Part shown: positions 53,976 through 63,524 of the stretch, piece by piece
Position numbering within the stretch: the first letter of the stretch is position 1
How the letters are laid out: every line of letters starts with the position of its first letter
Assembly: GCA_016709765.1 (NCBI GenBank)
Contig: JADJMD010000016.1
Coordinates: 139,219-203,218 of the forward strand
From: Ignavibacteriales bacterium
Lineage (GTDB): Bacteria; Bacteroidota; Ignavibacteria; Ignavibacteriales; Ignavibacteriaceae
Reading direction: 5' to 3'
DNA: 64,000 nt
Notes under the pieces: model-generated
Told to the model about the DNA's origin: nothing
The model's database searches: none
Seen by the model: the letters and a program-made list of their open reading frames with translations, nothing else
Position numbers and translations under genes: made by a program

Positions 53976-55163
53976 TTACCTTCTTCTTCCCGAATCATTA
54001 CTGCCTCTATTTCCACTGCCGCTGTTACCACCACTGTTGGTATTACCACGCGGACTTGAATTTGTATTGCCTCTTGGCGGTGATGTTGTATTAGTCCTCG
54101 GCGGAGTGTAACTCCTTGGTGTATTGTTAGTTTTTGGAGGCGTATAAGTCCTATTTGGAGTTTTATTTGTAGGTGTCTTGTTTACTTTTGGAGGAGTATT
54201 CCTGTTTTCTCTCTTAACTTCATTTCTCTTTGTTTCATTTTTACGAGTATCATTATTCCTGTTTATGTTAGGATTTTTTCTTTCATTATTGATGCGAGTA
54301 TCATTCGTTTTTTTACGCGTATCACGATCAAGTTGAGTATCTTTTTTAGTTCTGGTATCATCTCTTTTGATAACATCATTATTTCGTGTTGTGCGAGTTC
54401 GTTCAACATCTTTATGAATATTATCTTTTGTACGGGTATTAACATTGTCTCTATTTGTATTTAATCCATCACGAGTAACATTTCTTGTATTATCTCGTAA
54501 TCCCGTTCTTTCACGTTTTATTTCGTCACGACCAGAAACAATTTGTCTTTCTCTATTTTTAAGTTGATCTCTAACAGTTGATGTTCCATTTCCATCACGT
54601 GTGGTTACTAAGTTTCTATCTCTTCCCCCGCTATTTCTAATTCCGGAATTATTTCTGATTTTATAACCATCATTTGATCTGTATTTATAAGTAGATGAAT
54701 AATATCCGCCGTAGTATGGATATGGATCCCACCAGCCGTAGTAATTATGTGAATACCAATAGGTTGGATAGTAGCAAAATGGTGATGGATAACTCCAGTA
54801 ACTTGGATACCAAGGATCCCAGCACCATGGATCATAATACCAGCTGCTGCCAACTACTATAGAAACTGCAGGATGATATCCCCAGAAATATTTTCTGTAT
54901 GAGGGATAGCCGTAAAATGAGTAACTGGTTTCAATTCCATAGCTTTCTGAATATGAATCTTCATTATCATCATAAGCGTATTCTTCATCTTCATAAGAAT
55001 CTGCTGTTGTATCATATTCATCTTGATAATCGTAATATGGTTTATTTTCAGCACGATTCCAGTTGCCGTAATCATCTCTTGATGCAACTTGCGTGTAACA
55101 TCCTGTAAGATTTAAAAGCAGAACAGGAAGGAATGCGAAAAAAACTAATTTAAACTTTTTCAT
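53976..55163 (-). CDS. Low-complexity lipoprotein with TGCYT lipobox (2), Tyr/Trp- then Arg/Asn-rich
   Basis: A 395-residue lipoprotein starting at ATG 55163 (MKKFKLVFFAFLPVLLLNLTGC, Cys22), preceded by AGAGGTGTTAAA. Longer in-frame starts to 55307 lack a signal and are rejected. Residues about 35-85 are Asp/Glu/Tyr-rich; about 85-170 are very rich in Tyr, Trp and Pro (PWYPSYWSYPSPFCYYPTYW); about 180-395 are basic and polar (RDN, NRT and TPPKTN repeats). The layout resembles hypothetical Bacteroidota proteins with a YxPW-rich segment. Function unknown; the basic tail could bind polyanions or peptidoglycan. The gene is intact. Confidence 0.8.
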   Translation of the reverse strand: MKKFKLVFFAFLPVLLLNLTGCYTQVASRDDYGNWNRAENKPYYDYQDEYDTTADSYEDEEYAYDDNEDSYSESYGIETSYSFYGYPSYRKYFWGYHPAVSIVVGSSWYYDPWCWDPWYPSYWSYPSPFCYYPTYWYSHNYYGWWDPYPYYGGYYSSTYKYRSNDGYKIRNNSGIRNSGGRDRNLVTTRDGNGTSTVRDQLKNRERQIVSGRDEIKRERTGLRDNTRNVTRDGLNTNRDNVNTRTKDNIHKDVERTRTTRNNDVIKRDDTRTKKDTQLDRDTRKKTNDTRINNERKNPNINRNNDTRKNETKRNEVKRENRNTPPKVNKTPTNKTPNRTYTPPKTNNTPRSYTPPRTNTTSPPRGNTNSSPRGNTNSGGNSGSGNRGSNDSGRRR

Positions 55164-55368
55164 TTTAACACCTCTTTGATTCAACTGCTTAAAAATTTGC
55201 AAATATCGAGCCTTAAAAAAAGGAATAAATACGTACCAGATCAGATAAAAACGATGCGTTAAAAACTTAAGTGTATAATTGAGTAAACGATGTTGTCCTA
55301 AATCCAAAACAGTTCTATATTAATAAAATTACTATGAATCTTAAAGAAGCAATGACAGAAATTATTGT

Positions 55369-55444
55369 GTCATTTCGACCGAAGGGAGAAATCTGTTCTT
55401 TACTAATTTTTAGATTTCTCAGTCGAAGACTCCTTCGAGATGAC
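55369..55444. repeat. Large palindromic repeat element
   Basis: Left half GTCATTTCGACCGAAGGGAG... (55369-55394) faces right half AGATTTCTCAGTCGAAGACT... (55412-55444), with 17 bases between. The right half has extra bases around TTCGAAG, so the stem is interrupted. GTCATTTCGA...TCGAGATGAC ends are typical of dispersed palindromes in this phylum. The remainder of the 55164-55505 gap holds no supported gene. Confidence 0.75.
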
Positions 55445-55505
55445 TTTTCCGAGCTATCCAATAAAATTGAGAGTCTTGGCGAAATAAAACCTATAAAATG
55501 CAAGC

Positions 55506-56282
55506 CTAAATCTTCTGTGTAAAATCAATTACCAAAGCACGGTCTGCGGATCTTGGATTCCATTTTTTGTTTTCTAGCAAATCCCGTAAATCAAATCCAA
55601 CAGTAACTCCATTTGCAATAGACCATCGCAAACCAAGATTTAAATAGCCTTTTCCGTTTCCAAATTTATTTGTAGAGTTATCATTTAACGCAAAATTATA
55701 TTCAATCAAAAACGAAAATGAACTGCCCAAAGTTTTTTCAGCGCCTATCATAAGATTTACAAAATTATCGCCATCTTTATCTTCAAGAACAGTGTAATTA
55801 ACGGTTCCGTGTAAACTTAAATAACCAAGCAAACCAAAGTTCTTGCTTGCGGCGGCAAAAATTCCGGGAGCTTTTATTTCAAATCTTTTTTCATCTTTAA
55901 AATATTCGCCTTTGCCTTGCGTATCAAAACCAAGTGTTAAAGAGGGAATAAGGATTGATTCATCCATTACGCGAAAACGAAAATTTACACCCGGCGGAAA
56001 AGGATACCAGTCCGGTTCACCGGAACCTATAATGTTAGAGCCGCCGTAAGATAAACCGATACTAATATTTTCAAAAATTCCTGCTTCAACTTTTGCAATT
56101 AGAGTACCAAAAGGTAAAAGTTCTGTTGTTAACCCAACTGATCCGCGTTCCATAATTCCTGCAGTCGGCATATCGATTAGATGTCGATATTCAAACTTTG
56201 CGCTTTCACCGGCTGTGCCTTGTGCGTAAGCCAGTTGTAAGGATAAAATTGCGATTATAAATAATGCTTTAAACTTTTTCAT
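55506..56282 (-). CDS. Outer-membrane beta-barrel protein, YjbH-like
   Basis: A 258-residue exported protein; ATG 56282 begins the signal peptide MKKFKALFIIAILSLQLAYAQ, so upstream in-frame starts are rejected. The mature part alternates polar and hydrophobic residues as in barrels: RGSVGLTTELLPFGTLIAKV, FENISIGLSYGGSNI, PSLTLGFDTQGKGEY, LSFLIEYNFAL-like, YLNLGLRWSIANGVTVGFDLRDLL, ending in IDFTQKI. The GI-x-ERGS and lipid-scaffold pattern resembles YjbH/outer-membrane proteins involved in envelope assembly. The family name is tentative; a barrel is likely. It stands alone. Confidence 0.7.
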   Translation of the reverse strand: MKKFKALFIIAILSLQLAYAQGTAGESAKFEYRHLIDMPTAGIMERGSVGLTTELLPFGTLIAKVEAGIFENISIGLSYGGSNIIGSGEPDWYPFPPGVNFRFRVMDESILIPSLTLGFDTQGKGEYFKDEKRFEIKAPGIFAAASKNFGLLGYLSLHGTVNYTVLEDKDGDNFVNLMIGAEKTLGSSFSFLIEYNFALNDNSTNKFGNGKGYLNLGLRWSIANGVTVGFDLRDLLENKKWNPRSADRALVIDFTQKI

Positions 56283-56374
56283 ATTTCCTCGTGTGGAATA
56301 AAAACTTAACTGCAAAATAGAAATAAATATTGTTTGATGCTTTGTTTTTAAGGATTAAAGATAGGTCTTTTCTG

Positions 56375-56391
56375 TCACGGTGCGACCGTGA
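56375..56391. other. Small perfect hairpin
   Basis: TCACGGT (56375-56381), GCG, ACCGTGA (56385-56391). It lies about 60 bases after the stop of the minus-strand gene ending at 56452. No T run follows, so a terminator is unproven. Confidence 0.4.
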
Positions 56392-56451
56392 GAGCCTTTG
56401 ATTAGAACGTACAAAAGCACTTTTTAATTCTTGATCACCATTATTAATAAT

Positions 56452-56942
56452 TTAATTAAATCTTAACTTTTTCTGTGACTCCAAGAACTTTACTTTATCA
56501 TTATAAATAATTTTATAAATAGAATTATAATCCATCCATACGCTTATTTGAATATAATTTTTATAACCAGGATATATTTTCATAATTATACAATCGAGAG
56601 CATTTAACTCCTTAATAACTTCACCAATATTCATTGTGTCTTTCTCAGTGAGCCTTAATTTGATAAGTGTTTTATTTTCATAAAATTGACATAATGGTCT
56701 AGAGGATTTTAGGTTGTTTATTAAGGTTGATTCGTTTTTATTTTCAAGAATTCCTCTTTTATATTCAATAGTTGATAAAATAAATTAGACGAAACTTTTT
56801 TTTCCTTTTCATTTCTGTTTTCAAATAATTGTTGTATGCTCGCTGTTTTTATCTTTTCGTCGTTATCAAGCTGTGGATGAATATTAATAGCAGTAAGTAG
56901 CACAATAGTCAAATAATAAGGAAAAAATATAAACATTTTCAT
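56452..56942 (-). CDS. Secreted hypothetical protein, one frameshift
   Basis: Starts at ATG 56942 with a signal (MKMFIFFPYYLTIVLLTAINI). The first frame stops at 56721-56723 after a helix (LFENRNEKEKKVSSNLFYQL). With one A added to the A4 run near 56758 the protein continues as RGILENKNESTLINNLKSS, then RLTEKDTMNIGEVIKELNAL and YKNYIQISVWMDYNSIYKII, ending at 56452. The reconstructed mature part is a small helix-then-strand domain of about 140 residues. No family is recognised. It is the last gene of a three-gene set behind the ATP-grasp gene; the gap to the middle gene is 43 bases. Confidence 0.6.
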
Positions 56943-56985
56943 AAGATTCCTTTTCTTAAAATTTTCTTTATTTGATGCTTTGATA

Positions 56986-57369
56986 TTAAACACTTAAAGC
57001 AAGTATTTCAATCTCAATATATTCCGGCAGTAAGGAATGCTGGGATTTAATTTTAATTCCCACCAAACCTGCTTTACCTTTTGATTTAATCTTAATAAAT
57101 CCGGATTCTTTATTGTACTCGGTAATTTCAATCAAATCCATTCCTTCAACAATATCAAAATCTGCGGATGATTTTCTAAACCACGCTTTTTTACCCATTG
57201 CGTTAATTGGAACAACTTCAATTTTCATTTCGGATGAAGTTTGCGCAAAAAAGTTTTCGGGTGTTCGCCTAACTTCACTTCCATAGATGTTGTAAAGAAA
57301 AAAATATCCGCCAAGAAGTAAAATAAAAACGGTTATGGATAAATAGATTAGTATAATTTTTTTCCTCAT
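56986..57369 (-). CDS. Membrane-anchored hypothetical protein
   Basis: A 127-residue protein with one N-terminal helix (IILIYLSITVFILLLGGYFF) and a periplasmic beta-rich part (MKIEVVPINAMGKKAWFRK; FIKIKSKGKAGLVGIKIKSQ). It resembles a small Ig-like or carboxypeptidase-type sandwich, but no family can be named. Its start overlaps the ATP-grasp stop by four bases, so the two are co-translated. Confidence 0.72.
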   Translation of the reverse strand: MRKKIILIYLSITVFILLLGGYFFLYNIYGSEVRRTPENFFAQTSSEMKIEVVPINAMGKKAWFRKSSADFDIVEGMDLIEITEYNKESGFIKIKSKGKAGLVGIKIKSQHSLLPEYIEIEILALSV

Positions 57370-58280
57370 CGGTTTAAGCGTTTTTCTTTTGCAACAAATA
57401 ATCTAAGGTTGTTTATAATTTCCAGTACAATATTATCCGGCACTCCATCAATGTGCAGAGATTTTAATCTCATATCGCACTGATCGTTAACGTAATCAAT
57501 AACAACAAATTTATTTTTAGTTGTAAGTGCAATCTCAGTTGAAAAAAAATCAAGCTGTGTTAAACGATGAATTGTTCTTGTTATCTGAAAAAGTTTTTTT
57601 AATCCAAACTTTTGCACTTCAGATTCAGTTAGCTCATTATAAATATGTGTCTCATCATCCCACCAAACACATACAACTTTACCAAAAGCCCAATAACATC
57701 TAAACCAAGCTCGTTTATCATCTAAAATTTTAGGATAAACTTTTTCCTGAATCAGATATTTATCGTTGCTGTGTTTTTGCCTGGCGTGTAAAACTTCTTT
57801 TAGTGATTCCGCTCCGGTAACAACGCCCATTCCACCGCCGGTTGTGTTGCAAGGTTTTATAATAAAAGGTCTGCCGAGCGTTTCAAGATCGTCAATAGAA
57901 ATAAAAATTTCTTTTGATTGATTGTGCGGTGTAATAATAATGGAATGCGGAACATTTAATCCCGCTGTAATAAATTCCAGGTGCATATTTGCTTTATCAA
58001 TTGCGTGATCAATAAGCTTGTGGGGATTAAAAACATAAGTATTCCGTTTTGTAAGAATTCTATTCAGCTCAATAAAATTATCATCAACATCCGAGGCTCT
58101 ATCCAATAAACATCCAAAACTTAGCTTACGATGTTTTACTTTTTCAGTTACGTCCGCAATGTTCTTATAATTGATAACATAAGTTGAAAGCCCGAATTGC
58201 TGAAGCGTTTTTTCGATAGCTGAAACAAATTCAACATCAAACTCCCAATCGTAGGCTATGGCTAAATCAAATATTTCCAT
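57366..58280 (-). CDS. ATP-grasp family ligase-like protein
   Basis: A 304-residue ATP-grasp protein. ATG 58280 (MEIFDLAIAYDWEFD) is preferred to the TTG-started frame at 58298. An N-terminal lid-free domain is followed by the ATP-grasp core: PFIIKPCNTTGGGMGVV, YLIQEKVYPKILDDKRAWFR and late metal/phosphate site VVIDYVNDQCDMR. These enzymes use ATP to form amide or ester bonds via acyl phosphate; the short form resembles RimK-type or tubulin-ligase-like members. No D-Ala ligase serine motif is clear. It overlaps a small membrane-protein gene downstream, so a modification of an envelope component is possible but unproven. Confidence 0.85.
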   Translation of the reverse strand: MEIFDLAIAYDWEFDVEFVSAIEKTLQQFGLSTYVINYKNIADVTEKVKHRKLSFGCLLDRASDVDDNFIELNRILTKRNTYVFNPHKLIDHAIDKANMHLEFITAGLNVPHSIIITPHNQSKEIFISIDDLETLGRPFIIKPCNTTGGGMGVVTGAESLKEVLHARQKHSNDKYLIQEKVYPKILDDKRAWFRCYWAFGKVVCVWWDDETHIYNELTESEVQKFGLKKLFQITRTIHRLTQLDFFSTEIALTTKNKFVVIDYVNDQCDMRLKSLHIDGVPDNIVLEIINNLRLFVAKEKRLNR

Positions 58281-58392
58281 AAATTTTTTTTTATGCAAAG
58301 TTACTACTTAGATGCTTAAGTTTTCAAATTTTAGCAGGATACAAGCTTAAATAGCCTTGTTATTACAACACTGCAATAATATATTCACAACC

Positions 58393-60217
58393 GTGAAAAG
58401 AAATATTCTCTACATATTTATTCCTGTTTTATTATTATCTGCTTTCCTAATTAATTGTTCAGGTTCATCAACCACAAATGTAGAAAAAAGCGAAGATAAA
58501 AAAACAGTTTTAACCCGTGAACAGCAGAAGAAAAAAGCTCTTGAATTTTTTTATTAATGGTGGAGTTTTTGAATCTCAGGGAAATTATGAAGCCGCAGCT
58601 GGGCAATATGAAAAAGCGTTGATGTACGATTCATCCGCCGGACTTTATTACTCGCTTGCAAAAAATTATGTTTATTTAAATAAGCTTGCACCTGCATTAA
58701 CTTATGCGCTTAACGCTGTTTCGATGGATTCAACAAAGATTGAATATTTAGATTTGCTTGCTGATATTTTTAATTATGGAAATCAGAAAGTATCTGCAAT
58801 AAAAATTCTTGAACGTGCTATTGAGATTGATTCATCTAACATCGAAATGAATTATAAATTAGCACGATTGTACGAAGATGATAAACCATTGCAAGCTGTA
58901 AAATTATATAACAGAATTTTAATGCAGCTCGGTCCTGATTGGTCTGTGCTTACAAGGATAGCGGAGCTTCAGGAAAGATTGGGGAATAATGATGAAGCAA
59001 TAAATGCTGTTAAAAAGCTTCAGGCAATTGATCCTGCAAATATCCCGTTAAAGAAAATGCTTGTTGAATTCTATTTAAAAGCTAAAAAAATATGATGAAG
59101 GTATTCCGCTTATTGATGAAATCATTGAGATAATGCCGTACGATCTTGAAGCACGAGAAACAAAAGCAAAATTACTATTAGGTAAAGATGATTGGGCTGG
59201 TGCTTCTAAAGAATTTGATTACCTGCTGGATCAGCCGGATGTTAATTTAGATGCAAAAATTAATATTGGCGCAAACTATTTTAATAAAGCAATTACAGAT
59301 TCAACTGTGCTGCCAATTGCAAAATCATTTTTTACCAAGCTTGATAAGGACACAACAGATTGGCAGATCAAAATGTATCTGGGTGCAATCGCATTAAGCC
59401 AGGGTGATGATTCTGTTGCGATTGAGAATTTTAAATTTGTCACAAAAATGCAAACTGGAATGTTGCCGCATGGATAAGACTTGGTGGATTGTATTTTGAT
59501 AATAAAAAATATGATGAAGCTGAAGTTGTAATGAGCGAAGCCATTTTAACATTTCAGGAAGATTTTTATGTTAACCTAATTTTAGGATTATCATTAGCGC
59601 AGCAATCTAAACACGAAGAAGCAGAAAAGTATTTAAAGAAAGCTACAATCCTAAATCCAAAAGATATAACTGCTCTCTCAGCCTATGCGTTTACTCTAAA
59701 TCAACTAAAAGAAGATGATAAAGCAATATTTTATCTTAATAGAGCATTGGAAATTGAACCCGACGATGCGCAATTGATCGGAACACTTGCAATGATTTAT
59801 AACGGTATGGAAGTATTTGAAAAAAGCGATAGTTTGTATGAGCGCGCACTTGAATTAAAACCAGATGATCCTTTACTAAGTAACAACTATGCCTACTCTT
59901 TTGCAACAAGAAATATTCAACTTGAACGCGCATTAAAAATGGTAAAGATTTCTGTGAAAGAGGATTCCCTAAACTCATCTTACCTTGATACTATTGGCTG
60001 GGTTTATTTTATGCTTGGCAATTACACCGAAGCAAAATTGAATTTAGAAAAAGCTATCAAATTTGGTGGTGAAAGTGCTGTGATGTTAGATCATCTTGCA
60101 GATATTGAATCTAAACTTGGGAATAAAGATCAGGCAATTAAGTTGTGGAAAAAATCTCTTGAGCTTGATCCTACAAAAATTGAAATACAAAATAAAATTG
60201 ATAAAGGTGCGATTTGA
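58393..60217 (+). pseudogene. TPR-repeat lipoprotein, three homopolymer frameshifts
   Basis: Starts at GTG 58393 with a lipobox (LLLSAFLINCSG). The reading moves frame at T7 58546-58552 (one T too many), at A7 near 59084-59090 (one A too many) and at A5 near 59444-59448 (one A too few). Corrected, it is one lipoprotein of about 607 residues with ten or so TPR units (GNYEAAAGQYEKALMYDSS; YDEAEVVMSEAILTFQEDF; KHEEAEKYLKKATILNPKD). All units agree with the TPR consensus. The stop at 60215-60217 overlaps the next gene. TPR lipoproteins of this synteny (before DUF4292 and LytM genes) act in outer-membrane assembly. Called pseudogene only because it does not read through as written; I expect a working gene. 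Confidence 0.82.
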
Positions 60218-61000
60218 AAAAATTAAGTTTAATAATTCTATTTTTATCTAATATACTAATTCTTATTAATGGTTGTGTGCCATCTCAGCCGACAGAAGAG
60301 TTTGAACTGCTTCCATCCGAAAGATTAACAAATAAACTTGAAGCAAACAGAAGAAAAATAAAAAACTTTGAGGGCACTGGAACTATCTTCGTAAATACGC
60401 CTTCGATGGATAATAGTGCAACATTTAGAATTGTTTTGCAAAAACCGGATTCAATTTATTTAACAATTATGGGTCCGTTTGGAATTGAACTTGCTCAAGC
60501 ACTTGTTACCAAAGATAAGTTCACATTTTACGATGCACTGAAAAACACAGCTTACGTTGGCGCCGTAAATTCCGATGCGCTGCAAAGTATTTTTCGCATC
60601 AATCTTTCGTTTGAAGATTTGCTCGATGCGTTTGTTGGTTCTGTAAATCTAACTAGCAATCTTTACAGAGCTCCCGATAACTATTTTGTTGAAGATGATA
60701 GATATGTACTTACTTATCTCGATTCCGCACGCACAAATAAAACTATTTATAAAGTTGATGTAAGACAATTGGGAATTACTGAATATCAGCTTTTTGGGTT
60801 AGATGATGCTTTGATGCTGCAAGGAAAATATTCTGATTTTGAATTGTTGGAAAACGTTGCCGTGCCTTATAAGATCGCCATAGAAAATAAAAAAAGATGA
60901 ACAGAAGATCAGTATTGATTATAAAAAGATTAGTGTAAACAAGAATAGTATTTTTATAGATTTTAAAATTCCGGATGATGCCACAATCATAAAATGGTAA
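60214..61000 (+). CDS. DUF4292 (LolB-like) lipoprotein, one frameshift near the end
   Basis: Begins at TTG 60214, overlapping the TPR stop, with a lipobox at Cys21 (ILILINGC). The body fits DUF4292: FEGTGTIFVNTPSMDNSATFRI, DSIYLTIMGPFGIELAQALV, KFTFYDALKNTAYVG and later VPYKIAIENKK. The frame as written stops at 60898-60900; with one A removed from the A7 run just before it the protein continues DEQKISIDYKKISVNKN then FKIPDDATIIKW to a stop at 60998-61000, which is the usual DUF4292 C-terminus. It resembles LolB, the outer-membrane receptor for lipoproteins, but is a separate family. Operon with the genes on both sides. Confidence 0.88.
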
Positions 61001-62263
61001 AATTAGTTTTTTACATCCTGTTCTTTTCATTTCTCACTTTTACTTTAGAATCATACGCTCAAACCAGCCAAATAGATACTCGCAAGGAAGAACTGAATAA
61101 ATTAAAGGATGAAATTTCTCGTCTTGAAAATGAACTTGCACAAAAAAAAAAAAGAAAAAAAAACATTAGAAGATCTTGATAACATCAGCAAACAAAATTT
61201 TCTTGTAAATAAACTTCTTACCAATCTTCGCCGAGAAGAAGAACAAAAAGAAATTGAAATAAATAAAAGTATATCAAACATCGCCTCTATTGAAAATGAA
61301 ATTGACATACTGCAAAAAAATTATGCAAAGTACGTTACAGCAACTTATAAAAATGGCACGCATACTGAACTGGAAACTATTCTTGATGCAAATTCATTTC
61401 AGCAGGCTGTTGTAAGATTGGAATATCTAAAAAAGATTTTCAGTTAGTCGACAAAAGATCTTGTTAAGCTTGAAGAAAATAAAAAAGAGCTTATAAAGGC
61501 AAAAGAAAAACTCATCATAGAGAAAAAGAAAAGCAGGAATTATCAAAACAAAAGGAAGTTGAAGAAAAATCACTTTCTGCAAAATTAAAAGATCAAAAAT
61601 CAATTCTTGCGGAAATAAAAAAAGACAAGAAGAAAATTGCTAAAAGTGTTAGCGATAAAGAAAATCAGAGCAGAAAATAAGAGACTTGATTGTTAAAATG
61701 GTTGAAGAAGCTGAGGCAAAACGTAAAAGAGAAGAGGAAGAAGCGTTAAAATTAAAAAATAAAGAAACGGTAGTTTCCAAAGAAACAAAAACAAAAAGGA
61801 AATTGAAACAAAGATTATCCTTTTGATCTTTCAACATCAAAGTTCACATCATTTGATGAGTTAAAGGAAAACTAAACTGGCCAATCTCTAAATCTAAAGT
61901 TGTTAGAAAATTTGGTGAATCACTAAATCCAAAATTAAAAACTCTAACTGTAAATTATGGAATTGATTTAAGAGCCAGCGGCGATATGAGTGTTAGATGT
62001 GTTGCTGAAGGTGTTGTTTCTGCTGTGGAATGGCTGCCGGGCTACGGTACAGTTTTAATTGTAAGTCATAAAGGAAATTACAGAACTGTTTATGGGCATC
62101 TTGCGGAAGTGTTTGTTAAGGAAGGTGATAAACTTAAAACAGGCGGAGTGATTGCCAAAGTGGGCGAGAGTGTTGAGGAAATATTTTGCATTTTGAAGTT
62201 TGGAGCGGACGACAAAATGTAAATCCTGAAATCTGGCTTAAAATAATACAACAAATATTTTGA
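60994..62263 (+). pseudogene. LytM/M23 murein-hydrolase activator (EnvC-like), several frameshifts and a stop
   Basis: Signal peptide from ATG 60994 (MVKLVFYILFFSFLTFTLESYAQ), a long coiled coil (about 61075-61680: LRREEEQKEIEINKSISNI, LSKQKEVEEKSLSAKLKDQ) and a C-terminal LytM domain: NYGIDLRASGDMSVRCVAEG, PGYGTVLIVSHKGNYRTVYG, then LHFEVWSGRQNVNPEIWL. The frame shifts in the A runs near 61142-61163, at about 61530, 61665, 61780-61880 and 62175, and a TAG interrupts at 61445-61447 in the working frame. EnvC-type proteins activate amidases that split daughter-cell walls. The order TPR-DUF4292-EnvC is a familiar Bacteroidota synteny. Overlap with DUF4292 by 7 bases. Confidence 0.82.
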
Positions 62264-63524
62264 AACACATATTTCAAAAATACAATCCAATCAGGTTTTA
62301 TTTAAAAACTTTACATCGCTATCTATCCTTCAAATATCAAATTACATTTTCCCAATAATTACTCTGCCATATTTAGTCCGGGTTTTGGGACCGGAAAATA
62401 TGGATTGGTAAATTTTGCAACGGCATTTGCGACTTATTTTACAATCTTAACCGATTACGGTTTCAATCTTTCCGCAACTCAGGAAATATCAGTTAACAGA
62501 GAAAATACGAAAAGTGTTTCAGAAATATTTTCATCAGTGTTTACCATTAAAATGTTGCTTTTGTTTTATCAAGTGTAATATTTTTTATTATTGTTTTAAC
62601 TGTTCCAATCTTTAAGGAAAATTTAATCTTATTTATTGTCTCATTTTTCAGTGTGCTTGGTACAGCATTGTTCCCTCTCTGGTTTTATCAGGGTATTGAG
62701 CGGATGAAATATATTTTAATAATTTCTGTTTCGGTTAGATTTATTACAACGATTTTAATTTTTGTAATCATTAATTCGAAAGTGATTTTATAAAATATGC
62801 CGGTTTAAATACATTAACGCAATTTGTAATTGGAATAGTCGGATTACAATTCGCTTTATCTAAATTTGGGATAAAATATACTTTCCCATCTAAAGAATTA
62901 ATTAGGCAACAGCTTAAAAGCGGCTGGAATCTTTTCCTATCAACAGTTTCAATTAATTTATACACAACTTCAAATGTTTTTATACTCGGATTATTCGCTC
63001 CTGCAAATGTAGTAAGGTACTATGCTGCCGCAGATAAAATTAGAATGGCATTTCAAGGTATATTATCACCAATGTCCCAAAGTGTTTTTCCATATGTAAA
63101 CAAAATGCTTAGCGAATCATATGATCGCTTTATAAGTTTTAATAAAAAATTATTTAAAATTAGCTTTAGCTGTCGGTGCAGTTATTATTTCGATAACGTT
63201 ATTCATTTTGCTGAACCAATTGTTAATATTGTGCTGGGTAAAGAATATCAAAGCTCTATTTTAGTTTTAAGGATAATTGCATGGCTGCCTTTAGTAATAT
63301 TTCTAAGTAATGTTTTAGGAATTCAAACAATGTTGCCATTAAATAAACACAAAAGTTTTTCAATTATTTTATTTATTGCTGCGGTACTAAATCTAACTTT
63401 AACTTTTATTCTCGTGCCAATTTATTTTGAAATAGGAACATCCATAGCTGTACTTATAACTGAAACTTTTGTAACACTAGGATTTTTTGTTTTTGTAAAA
63501 AGAAATAAAATATTGAGCATATGA
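62260..63524 (+). pseudogene. Oligosaccharide flippase (Wzx-like), several frameshifts
   Basis: Polysaccharide transporter of the MATE/MOP superfamily that flips lipid-linked sugar units. Reconstructed start is TTG 62260 (MKHIFQK) and the order of segments is typical: LSILQISNYIFPIITLPYLV, RVLGPEKYGLVNFATAFATY, NLSATQEISVNREN, FFSVLGTALFPLWFYQGIE, then 63045-63524 with MAFQGILSPMSQSVFPYVNK and LGIQTMLPLNKHKSFSIIL. Frame changes are seen near 62284, 62398, 62565, 62790 and a compensating pair near 63165 and 63210. All segments are in the expected order and the C-terminus is intact. The next gene starts 4 bases before its end. Confidence 0.82.

Noticed and set aside
55334..55522. Small plus-strand frame across the palindromic repeat
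   Set aside because: Most of it is the repeat itself, and such frames are chance products of palindromes.
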